DNA of 15,088 nt from JBGPYM01 sp041493205 (GTDB taxonomy: Bacteria > Bacteroidota > Ignavibacteria > UBA10030 > UBA6906): NCBI GenBank assembly GCA_041493205.1, contig JBGPYM010000047.1, positions 1 to 15,088 on the forward strand. The letters are read 5' to 3'. The notes beneath the pieces were generated by a model that worked only from the letters and a program-made list of their open reading frames with translations, did not search any database and had not been told where the DNA came from. Positions within the stretch are counted from its first letter, which is position 1. The number at the start of each line of letters is the position of its first letter. This document shows positions 7,594-14,117 of this stretch, piece after piece. A program made the translations under genes and the position numbers.

Positions 7594-8979
7594 TCAGGAT
7601 GATTTGATAAGCCTCGCCGCAAACGATCCGTCCATGGCGTGGCGGTGGGGAAACGTCTCGACGAATCCTTCGGGTGAAACGAGGTCGGCGTTGACGTAGG
7701 CCCCCGCAGGATCGAGGGTAAACTCGGGGTGCCGGGAGAGAAACTCCCCGATGATCCCCTGGTTTTCCTCGGGCTCGGTCGTGCAGGTACTATACACCAA
7801 CACGCCGCCCCCCTTCACCAGGCGGGCTGCGTTTTCCAGCAGTTCGGACTGAATCCTGTTGAGCTTTATCAGGTCGGCAACATCGCGTTTCCACTTGATG
7901 TCGGGCTTCTTGGACAGGACGCCGAGCCCAGTACAGGGTGCATCGAGGAGCACCCTGTCAGCAGCTTCAGAGGCAAGTGTGGTCGCATCGGCCGCCAGCA
8001 GGCGGACATTGCGGAGGCCGAGCCGTTCGCACGACGTCCGTATCAGGTTGAGTTTCGCCTCGTACTTGTCGACGGCGATGACCTCCCCTTCGTTCTTCAT
8101 GAGTTCGGCAAGATTGGTGGTCTTGCCGCCCGGAGCGGCGCACAGGTCGATCACCGTATCGCCCGGCTTTGGCGCGAGGAGCAGGCATGGGAGGGCGGCG
8201 CTCTCGTCCTGGATCGTAAACATGCCGCTGCGGAAGAGCTCCATCTGGCCGATGCGGGCCAGCGCCTTGACCCTCACAAAATAGTCGATGTGGCTCGACC
8301 CGGTGTAGACAATCCCCTGCTGTTCGAGCTGCCGGAGGAACAACCCGGGCTCCGTTTTGAGCTTGTTGATCCGGAGCGAAAGCGGCGGCCGCTCATTGCT
8401 GGCGATCAGCAGTTTCTTGGTCTCTTCGAACCCAAAGCGTGCGAACCACCGGCGCACCATCCAGTGGGGGTGCGAGTAGTAGACGGCGAGGTGCTGGACG
8501 GGATCATCTTCGGGGAGGGGGTAGCGAATCCCCTCGATGTTTCTGATAATGTTCCGCAGGACCGCATTCACCAGTCCCGCGGGTTTTTCCCCCCTGATGC
8601 GCTTGATGAATTCCACCCCCTCGTTGACCGCTGCGGAGTGGGGCACCCGGTCAAGGAAGAGGATCTGGTAGAGGGAAACGCGGAGGGTGTTCTTGACGTT
8701 GATTTCAGATTTGGCAAAATTGCCGTGCGAGAAGCCGTTCAAGACCCAGTCCAGGCGGTTCTGCCACCGCAGAACGCCGTGGACAATCTCGGTGAGGAGC
8801 CCCTTGTCCAGATCGGCGAGGTCCGGGGACTTGAGCTCGACGTCGAGGACCTTGTCGAGGTAGGAGTCCGTCCTTTCGACCCTGTTGAGTATCTTGACCG
8901 CAATGCCGCGGGGGCCGCTGTAGAGGCTTTTCCCCGGGACGGCGGGGAGAGTGTCGGCGGGCAACGTAGGTTCGATCAT
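7594..8979 (-). CDS. rsmB: 16S rRNA (cytosine-967-C5)-methyltransferase
   Basis: The ATG at 8979 gives 461 residues. It is preferred because GGAG lies about 8 bases upstream, and the longer reading would run through a terminator-like hairpin. The N-terminal 20-150 region is the NusB-like RNA-binding domain (AVKILNRVERTDSYLD, LVNAVLRNI). The C-terminal Rossmann domain has the SAM motif DLCAAPGGKTT (278-288), the motif IV DAPCTGLGVL with C349 and the motif VI VYSTCT with the nucleophile C399, the Cys pair that marks m5C RNA methyltransferases. It ends with DGSFAARL, usual for RsmB. The enzyme methylates C967 (E. coli numbering) of 16S rRNA. It is the first gene of an apparent rsmB-kbl-mrp-nfu transcription unit. 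Confidence 0.95.
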   Translation of the reverse strand: MIEPTLPADTLPAVPGKSLYSGPRGIAVKILNRVERTDSYLDKVLDVELKSPDLADLDKGLLTEIVHGVLRWQNRLDWVLNGFSHGNFAKSEINVKNTLRVSLYQILFLDRVPHSAAVNEGVEFIKRIRGEKPAGLVNAVLRNIIRNIEGIRYPLPEDDPVQHLAVYYSHPHWMVRRWFARFGFEETKKLLIASNERPPLSLRINKLKTEPGLFLRQLEQQGIVYTGSSHIDYFVRVKALARIGQMELFRSGMFTIQDESAALPCLLLAPKPGDTVIDLCAAPGGKTTNLAELMKNEGEVIAVDKYEAKLNLIRTSCERLGLRNVRLLAADATTLASEAADRVLLDAPCTGLGVLSKKPDIKWKRDVADLIKLNRIQSELLENAARLVKGGGVLVYSTCTTEPEENQGIIGEFLSRHPEFTLDPAGAYVNADLVSPEGFVETFPHRHAMDGSFAARLIKSS

Positions 8980-8992
8980 GCTCCGGACTCCA

Positions 8993-9033
8993 TAAAACAA
9001 AACGTCCCGCGGCGGCTCTGCCGGCGGAACGTT
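8993..9033 (-). terminator. Rho-independent terminator or attenuator between rpmE and rsmB
   Basis: On the minus strand AACGTTCCGC (9033-9024) pairs with GCGGGACGTT (9010-9001), ten pairs with one G-U. A further CGGC/GCCG stem closes on an AGA loop. It is followed directly by TTTTGTTTTA. This is the form of an intrinsic terminator, about 55 bases after the rpmE stop. It ends only some 14 bases before the rsmB ATG, so it also lies in the rsmB leader and may set readthrough into that operon. Confidence 0.7.
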
Positions 9034-9087
9034 TACAGTGCAATCGGAATGACGCAACCGATGGACACAGGCAGCCCAGCGGGCCGG

Positions 9088-9309
9088 CTATGCCGCAGGC
9101 GTATCGGCGCTTTTCTTTGCGTATTTCCTGTTGTAGCGCTCGACGCGTCCGGCGGAGTCCACGAGTTTCTGCCGTCCGGTGAAAAACGGATGACAGGCGG
9201 AGCAAATTTCAATTTTGAGGTTGCCGATGGTTGACCGCGTCTCAAACGTGTTCCCGCACACGCACGTCACGATCGCTTTCTTGTAGTCGGGATGAATTCC
9301 CTCTCTCAT
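9088..9309 (-). CDS. rpmE: 50S ribosomal protein L31, zinc-binding (C+) type
   Basis: The 73-residue protein begins MREGIHPDYK, the normal L31 start, so the in-frame ATG 27 bases upstream is rejected. Zinc ligands are C16 and C18 (TCVCGN) and C36 and C39 (CSACHPF), the arrangement of the zinc-containing A-type L31. The conserved HPFFTGRQKLVDSAGRVERYNRKY block follows the last pair. L31 sits at the central protuberance and bridges the two ribosomal subunits. The C+ form can also act as a zinc store, being replaced by a zinc-free paralogue under zinc limitation; no such paralogue is in the window. The gene has a candidate promoter upstream and a terminator-like hairpin downstream. Confidence 0.97.
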   Translation of the reverse strand: MREGIHPDYKKAIVTCVCGNTFETRSTIGNLKIEICSACHPFFTGRQKLVDSAGRVERYNRKYAKKSADTPAA

Positions 9310-9348
9310 ACGAACCCTGTCCTTTCCTTGAGGCATTTGAATCTTCTG

Positions 9349-9377
9349 AATATACGTTTTCCCGGCACAAGAAGCAA
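9349..9377 (-). promoter_or_regulatory. Candidate rpmE promoter
   Basis: On the minus strand TTGCTT (9377-9372) and TATATT (9354-9349) are 17 bases apart. This also fits the Bacteroidota pattern TTG-N20-TAnnTT. It would start transcription around 9342, about 30 bases before the rpmE ATG. The call rests on sequence pattern only. Confidence 0.5.
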
Positions 9378-9404
9378 CGCGCAGGGGGAAGCGGGAACGG
9401 TCGC

Positions 9405-9433
9405 TTGAATTTACGCGTCATATTCGATAGATT
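9405..9433 (+). promoter_or_regulatory. Candidate promoter of the porQ-like gene
   Basis: TTGAAT (9405-9410) and TAGATT (9428-9433) are 17 bases apart, the same TTG-N20-TAnnTT arrangement as the divergent rpmE candidate. The leader to the ATG at 9471 would be about 30 bases. The -10 box is weak by sigma-70 standards. Confidence 0.4.
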
Positions 9434-9470
9434 ACACGCACACTTTGCGGCATGTCATCGGGAAACGTCC

Positions 9471-10415
9471 ATGAACGGTTTTGGGAAATACCTCGTCCTG
9501 AGCACCTGTCTCGCGTCGGCCGCAGCGGCATGGGGACAGTCGAACACCGTCTATTCGTTCCTCCGGAGCGACGTGAGCGCCCGGGCCGCGGCACTGGCGG
9601 GGAGCTTCGTGTCGGCAACCAATGACCCGGCGGTTCTCTTCTACAACCCGGCGGGCATCCCCACCCAGGACGTCCCCCGCGGTTCGGTGGGTTTTTTCAA
9701 GCACCTGCTCGACATCAACGCGGGGTACGCAGTCTACAGCCAGGAGATTCCCGAGGTCGGATATTTTGCGGCGGGAATTCAGTACACCAATTACGGGTCG
9801 TTCGACGAAACAGACGACCTCGGCAACACGCTGGGGACGTTCAGCGCATCGGACCTTGCCATCACGCTCGGGTACGGCGGCACGCTGGATGAGAACCTGT
9901 ATTACGGAGGTGCGGTGAAGTTCATCCACTCGTCCATTGCAGGGTACAGCTCAAGCGGGGCGGCGATGGACGCCGGCATCCTGTACGTGATTCCCCAGAG
10001 CCGTTTGACGTTTGGTGCGAGCCTCCGGAACCTGGGCGCCCAGCTCTCGACCTTTGCCGGGGTCAGCGAACCCCTCCCGCTCGACTTCACCATTGGGGCG
10101 TCCGTTGTTCCCCGCGGGCTGCCGTTGCTGCTGAATATCAACATTCACAAACTCAACGAGGACCCGGGAAGTTTCATCGACCGGTTCCGCGCGTTCACGG
10201 TCGGGGGAGAGTTTACGCTTTCCAGGGTTGTCCAGCTCCGGTTCGGGTACAACAACGAACAGCGGAAGGACCTCAAGACCGGCACAACCGCGGGTCTTGC
10301 CGGTTTCTCGGCGGGTCTCGGCATCACTGTGTCCGACTACCGGGTCGACTACGCACTCTCGTCGCTCGGCACCATCGGTAACCTTCACCGCGTGTCGGTC
10401 AGCGCAGCGTTCTGA
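9471..10415 (+). CDS. PorV/PorQ-family outer-membrane protein, PorQ-like
   Basis: The 314-residue protein has a signal peptide (MNGFGKYLVLSTCLASAAAA, cleavage near WGQ|S). It then shows the PorV/PorQ hallmark VSARAAALAGSFVSATNDPA..FYNPAGI (35-63). The remainder alternates aromatic and glycine residues as in beta-barrels (YFAAGIQYTNYGSFDETDD, LTFGASLRNLGAQLS, VQLRFGYNN) and ends in Phe, a common barrel end. The ADLGxxGTFSASD-like region resembles PorQ of the type IX secretion system, though PorV/PorQ-like paralogues without that role are common in Ignavibacteria. The ATG at 9471 is chosen because the signal peptide begins there. The ribosome binding site is weak (GGGAAA). It is apparently monocistronic, and its TGA abuts the stop of the convergent ZIP gene. 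Confidence 0.82.
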   Translation: MNGFGKYLVLSTCLASAAAAWGQSNTVYSFLRSDVSARAAALAGSFVSATNDPAVLFYNPAGIPTQDVPRGSVGFFKHLLDINAGYAVYSQEIPEVGYFAAGIQYTNYGSFDETDDLGNTLGTFSASDLAITLGYGGTLDENLYYGGAVKFIHSSIAGYSSSGAAMDAGILYVIPQSRLTFGASLRNLGAQLSTFAGVSEPLPLDFTIGASVVPRGLPLLLNINIHKLNEDPGSFIDRFRAFTVGGEFTLSRVVQLRFGYNNEQRKDLKTGTTAGLAGFSAGLGITVSDYRVDYALSSLGTIGNLHRVSVSAAF

Positions 10416-11153
10416 TCATCTTCCTATCACCAAAGTTCCCGCGTAGAACAGCAGCATCCCCCCGAATACCAGAAGCGGAATGATCCGGTTGCTGGAATGG
10501 TTGATTTCCGGGATCAGGTCGCTCGCGCCGACATACATTGCAGCGCCCGCGGAAAACGCAAACGCAACGCCAACGACCTGGCCGCTGACGCGTGCGAGCA
10601 TGAACACGCTCACGATGCCGAGCATGGTCGCGACCCCGATGGCCGCCGATGCGAGAAAGGCGGTCCTGCGCCTGCGGTCCGCCGCAAGCATCACCGAAGC
10701 TATGGTCAGCCCTTCCGGGATTTTGTGCAGCAGGACGGCGAAGAAGACCAGCAGACCGAGGTTGAAGTCGTATTGCATACCCGCCGAGATCGAAAACCCG
10801 TCGAAGAACGCGTGAATGAACAGCCCTGTAAACGTGGAGATGCTCGCCACGGGGGACACCATGACCTCGCGGTGAGTTTCCTCCCCGAAGTGGAGATGGC
10901 CCACGACGGTGTGTTCGAAAAAGTGGAGCACTGCGTACCCGAGCAGGATAAAGAGCGGCGCCTGGGCACCCACCGCCCGGATGCTCTCGGGGATGAGCTC
11001 CAGGAACACGAGGGCGAGGATGAACCCCGCCCCAAGTGCGAGAAGGTACTCCTGGATGCGCTGCGGCCACTCCTTCCGCATGACGACAAGCGATCCGCCG
11101 AGAATCTCGGCGAGTGCGGTCACCAGTCCGAAGAGGATGATTGTGAGGGACAT
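10416..11153 (-). CDS. ZIP-family divalent metal transporter
   Basis: The 245-residue product has about eight hydrophobic segments. The ZIP metal-site helices are clear: HAFFDGF (H114, D118) in TM4 and HKIPEG (H143, E147) in TM5. A histidine-bearing loop (H81, H86, H88, H94) lies between TM3 and TM4, as is usual for ZIP proteins. It would carry zinc or another divalent metal across the inner membrane; the exact metal and direction cannot be told. The ATG at 11153 has AGGTG 9 bases upstream; an in-frame GTG at 11165 is an alternative. It lies 16 bases after the TPR gene and is the last gene of the right-hand operon. Its TGA directly abuts the stop of the porQ-like gene (TGATCA, 10413-10418). 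Confidence 0.92.
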   Translation of the reverse strand: MSLTIILFGLVTALAEILGGSLVVMRKEWPQRIQEYLLALGAGFILALVFLELIPESIRAVGAQAPLFILLGYAVLHFFEHTVVGHLHFGEETHREVMVSPVASISTFTGLFIHAFFDGFSISAGMQYDFNLGLLVFFAVLLHKIPEGLTIASVMLAADRRRRTAFLASAAIGVATMLGIVSVFMLARVSGQVVGVAFAFSAGAAMYVGASDLIPEINHSSNRIIPLLVFGGMLLFYAGTLVIGR

Positions 11154-11169
11154 CGTACGCGGCACCTGC

Positions 11170-12324
11170 TTACTGGTTGAACGGGACCTTCATGAACTGA
11201 TCCGCCTGCATGTGGGCGTCTTTGAAGCCCTTCAACGCCAGCACCTTCCGGTACTGCTCCATCGCGAGCGTGCGCTTTGACTGGCAGTCGAAAATCATCC
11301 CGATTTTGAGATTTGCCATCGTCATGAATCCTGAAGCCTCCTGCCGGTCCAGATCGCGCGAGAGTTCGTCGCACCGGTACAGGTGGCCGAGGGCTTCGTC
11401 GTATTGCCGGCGCACCATCGCGGCCACACCAAGATAATATTCCGCCTCCCGCTCGACACCAGCGCCGTACCCGGGCATCCCCCCATGCGCGCGCTCCGCA
11501 ATCGCGGCAAACACCTCCTGCGCCATGACCCAGTTGTTCAGCGAAACCTGGCAGCGGCCCAGGTACCGGTGGAACACCATGTTGTTGGGGTACCGGGTGT
11601 TGAGCCGTTCGGCAATGTCGAGTGCGCGGCTGAAGTCCTTTTCGTAGAAATAGTAGATCTGGAGGAGAAAATACGAGGCCTCCGTGGACGCGTAGAGTCC
11701 TTTCTGCGAAGCAAGCGTGAGCTGTTCGATCCCTTTGCGCCGGTCGCCGGGAGGAATAAACAGGACAAGCGGCTTCACGAACGGATACTCCTGGGGGATC
11801 ACATCCGCATAGTAATTGTAGATGCCCGTGCCGAGCAGAATGTCATAATTTCCCGGATCGAGCGACGAGGCGTCCTGGACGAGAGGGAGCGCTTTGCGGC
11901 CGGCGTTGGCGGCCCCGAGATAGTCCTCTCGATGGAACCTGAGGCGCCCCTGGAATCCGATGGATCCTCCCTTGAAGAAAATGGCCGTCACGTCATTCGG
12001 ATTTTCGTCCAGCAGCGAATCGCATATGTCCACCACGCGGTCAAGAGCGCTCAGGAAACCCTTGTCGTGACGCTCATCGTCGATATCGATCATGATCTTC
12101 CACCACTGGATCATGGCAAGGAAGAACGGGCCTGCCGGGTGTGACGGATTCATGCGGACGAGCGTCCTGAAGGACTCTTCCGCCTCCGTAAATTCAAGAT
12201 TGTAGACGTGGTCGATCCCCTTCCGTGCCACGGCTTCGAACGCCGTATCGCGGGGAGCGCGGGATTGCGCCGGTGAGGCCCGGAGCGCGACCGCGCACAG
12301 GAGCGCGAGCAGCACCGTCTTCAC
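11170..12324 (-). CDS. Exported TPR-repeat protein with Iml2/TTC39-like segment
   Basis: The GTG start gives 384 residues with a signal peptide (VKTVLLALLCAVALRASPA|Q), so the mature protein is probably periplasmic. Helical TPR-like units are visible at about 33-70 (NLEFTEAEESFRTLVRMNPSHP), 213-247 (YFLLQIYYFYEKDFSRALDIAE), 248-280 and 291-330, with a final unit near 340-370. The middle part, LLGTGIYNYYADVIP (163-177) followed by GDRRKGIEQLTLAS (193-206), resembles the Iml2/TTC39 (PF10300-type) pattern of eukaryotic TPR proteins; this is my pattern match, not a search. The GTG overlaps the CPBP stop as GTGA (12321-12324), with AAAGGGG just upstream, so translation is coupled. The longer frame with 36 extra residues lies inside the CPBP gene. 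The function is unknown; a scaffold or binding role is inferred. Confidence 0.85.
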   Translation of the reverse strand: MKTVLLALLCAVALRASPAQSRAPRDTAFEAVARKGIDHVYNLEFTEAEESFRTLVRMNPSHPAGPFFLAMIQWWKIMIDIDDERHDKGFLSALDRVVDICDSLLDENPNDVTAIFFKGGSIGFQGRLRFHREDYLGAANAGRKALPLVQDASSLDPGNYDILLGTGIYNYYADVIPQEYPFVKPLVLFIPPGDRRKGIEQLTLASQKGLYASTEASYFLLQIYYFYEKDFSRALDIAERLNTRYPNNMVFHRYLGRCQVSLNNWVMAQEVFAAIAERAHGGMPGYGAGVEREAEYYLGVAAMVRRQYDEALGHLYRCDELSRDLDRQEASGFMTMANLKIGMIFDCQSKRTLAMEQYRKVLALKGFKDAHMQADQFMKVPFNQ

Positions 12325-13175
12325 AGGGCCCCTTTCCCGTTCCGGGGGCCGAGGAGATCCTCGACAGAATCGAGCGTGATTATTCCATCCGGGGCAACCA
12401 GGTAATTGGCCTTCAGGATGTACCACGTACACACGATCAGGGCGACCGTCGCCAGGATTCCCCCCTCGGGTCCGAATGTCCCGCCGGTGATCCAGACGGG
12501 ACCGTTCGGCTCCGACACGACGAGGGCACGCGCAGTGCCGGCAATGCCGCTTGTCGGCAGTCCGTAGAGCGTCGTCTGGCAGTAGTTCCAGGTCCAGTGA
12601 ATCCCAAACGGGAGCCAGAGGCTGCGTGTCTTGATGTAGGCGATTGAAAAGAGAATCCCCGCGAGTACGACGTTGACCGTGGAGAGGACGGTCACGTGAG
12701 GGTTCTGCAGATGGGCGGCGGCGAATACTATCGCCATCAGGAACGTTGCCGGAAGGACGGTCACCCCCTGCACGAGCGTCTGGAAGGCATAGCCCCGGAA
12801 GAGGAGTTCCTCCCCGAGCGCGCCGGATGCAAACCAGATGAGGCCGCCGCCGGCGACCCCTGCCGCGTCCCCTCTGGAAAGACCGCGTCCTTCAGGGGTG
12901 ACGTACCCGACCGCGTATTCGAGCAGGAATATCCCGGTCATCATCAGAAACCCGAGAAGGCATCCGGCCCCGAGATCCCGGAACGAGGCGTGATGGATCC
13001 CGAGCCCAACGGCGGCGACGGGTTTCCTGTTCACAAAGCGCGTCATGATCACGGTCGCGCCCAAGGCCGCCGCGAGGACGATGGCATTCTCCAGCAGGCT
13101 CAGGCCCGCAGGGAAATAGCTCAGGGGGACCAGCATCGCAGCACCCAGGGTAACGGCGGCGAGCATGAACAGCAC
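12321..13175 (-). CDS. CPBP-family intramembrane metalloprotease (start uncertain)
   Basis: From the first available standard start (GTG 13175) the product has 284 residues and about eight hydrophobic segments. The CPBP (Rce1-like) motifs are all present: GEELLFRGY with E122, E123 and R127; FAAAHLQNP with H155; and GIHWTWN with H193 and N197. Members are inner-membrane glutamate/histidine proteases, or in some cases non-proteolytic partners. The substrate is unknown. The frame stays open upstream to the lipoprotein stop (13251-13253) and encodes FPILFDRHGDIRAGWRIVLF, which looks like the conserved CPBP N-terminus, yet no ATG, GTG or TTG precedes it. ATC at 13235, with GAGG five bases before, is the best-placed candidate and would give 304 residues. 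The gene ends in a GTGA overlap with the TPR gene. Confidence 0.9.
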   Translation of the reverse strand: MLFMLAAVTLGAAMLVPLSYFPAGLSLLENAIVLAAALGATVIMTRFVNRKPVAAVGLGIHHASFRDLGAGCLLGFLMMTGIFLLEYAVGYVTPEGRGLSRGDAAGVAGGGLIWFASGALGEELLFRGYAFQTLVQGVTVLPATFLMAIVFAAAHLQNPHVTVLSTVNVVLAGILFSIAYIKTRSLWLPFGIHWTWNYCQTTLYGLPTSGIAGTARALVVSEPNGPVWITGGTFGPEGGILATVALIVCTWYILKANYLVAPDGIITLDSVEDLLGPRNGKGAL

Positions 13176-13250
13176 AATGCGCCAGCCGGCCCGGATGTCA
13201 CCATGCCGGTCGAACAGTATGGGGAACTTCGTGATGCCTGCCTCAGCGGG
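13176..13250 (-). other. Probable unannotated N-terminal coding extension of the CPBP gene
   Basis: This 75-base stretch between the lipoprotein stop and the CPBP GTG is open in the CPBP frame. It encodes FDRHGDIRAGWR just ahead of the first membrane helix, a pattern typical of CPBP N-termini. Possible non-standard starts are ATC (13235-13233), ATA (13220-13218) and CTG (13217-13215). A sequence error changing ATG to ATC would explain it equally well. Confidence 0.5.
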
Positions 13251-14117
13251 TTAAGTGCGCAGTACCACGGGCGGGGACGCCCGTGCCACTTCAATGACTG
13301 CTGCCGACGGTACCCCCGGGGCGCGCTGCAGCGAAAGGCGGACCTCGATCGACCGGCTCGGGAATGATCCTGCGGGAACGCGGACGAGGATCCTGATGAA
13401 ATAGAACTGTCCGGGGGCGCCCTGCACCCGCGCGAAGTAGATCGTGTTGTCGACGACCGGAATATTCAAAAGCGAAAAGGTCGTGCCGGCCGGGAACGCG
13501 GCCCTCGCCGTATCGAGCGATGACGACGTGACCGTCTCCGTCGAAAAGAGCGTCGCATTCCACTGGGAGGAGTACTGGTTGGCACTGCTCAGGAGCAGGG
13601 CCTGCCCGGCGTGACCCTGGAGGAAGAAGTCCATGGTCGCCTGGGCGGAAGGGCTGATGAGGAACGTCGACGGGTTTGAGGACTGCGTGCCGGCGTCGAT
13701 GCCGTTGGGCCTCCCCGATGTGGAATCATCAATCTCATAAATGACCAGCGGGACCGCGTCAAAACGGTACGCCGGCGCCCAGGAGATGCTGAGCGGGGCG
13801 CTCACGCGTCCGTCGTTCCTGCGGGATCGGAGCGTGAACTGTGTCAGCCCCTGAGGCAGCGGCCCCGCCGTAAACCTGAGCACGCTCGCCGACAACGTAT
13901 CGGTCACGGATCCCCACGACAGGAGATATCCGGCGAAACTCGATTCCGTTGCGTTGACCGACGCGTCCCAGTGCACACGCACATGCGCACTGTCCACGGA
14001 GAACGCACGCACGGCTGCTGGCGGCTCCAGCGTGAAATCGAGTCCGGGTCCCGACTGATTGTCACCGCACCCGGCGACCAGAGCTGCCAGGAATATCATC
14101 CCTCCCATGGTTTTCAT
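13251..14117 (-). CDS. Predicted lipoprotein with fibronectin type III-like domain
   Basis: The 288-residue protein starts MKTMGGMIFLAALVAGCG, a lipoprotein signal with lipobox VAGC and lipidated C17. Residues about 33-115 look like one fibronectin type III module: PPAAVRAFSVDSAHVRVHWDA, then GYLLSWGS with W50 and Y64 at core positions, ending RVSAPLSISWAPA. The second half (120-288) is Ser/Thr-rich and beta-strand-rich with no family I recognise. Anchoring to the outer membrane or periplasmic face is inferred. The ATG overlaps the glyS stop (14114-14117) and is preceded by GGGGGGA, so translation probably follows glyS. The stop (TAA 13253-13251) is in the same frame as the CPBP gene downstream. 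The function is unknown. Confidence 0.82.
   Translation of the reverse strand: MKTMGGMIFLAALVAGCGDNQSGPGLDFTLEPPAAVRAFSVDSAHVRVHWDASVNATESSFAGYLLSWGSVTDTLSASVLRFTAGPLPQGLTQFTLRSRRNDGRVSAPLSISWAPAYRFDAVPLVIYEIDDSTSGRPNGIDAGTQSSNPSTFLISPSAQATMDFFLQGHAGQALLLSSANQYSSQWNATLFSTETVTSSSLDTARAAFPAGTTFSLLNIPVVDNTIYFARVQGAPGQFYFIRILVRVPAGSFPSRSIEVRLSLQRAPGVPSAAVIEVARASPPVVLRT

Noticed and set aside
8980..9087. Separate promoter for rsmB in the rpmE-rsmB gap
   Set aside because: TTGCGT and TAAACG with a 16-base spacer is the best I could find and the -10 match is poor; not supportable.
7729..9234. Plus-strand open frame (501 codons) antisense to rsmB and into rpmE
   Set aside because: It is opposite rsmB, which has full catalytic motifs. 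The product has no signal, domain or plausible ribosome binding site and crosses the terminator-like hairpin.
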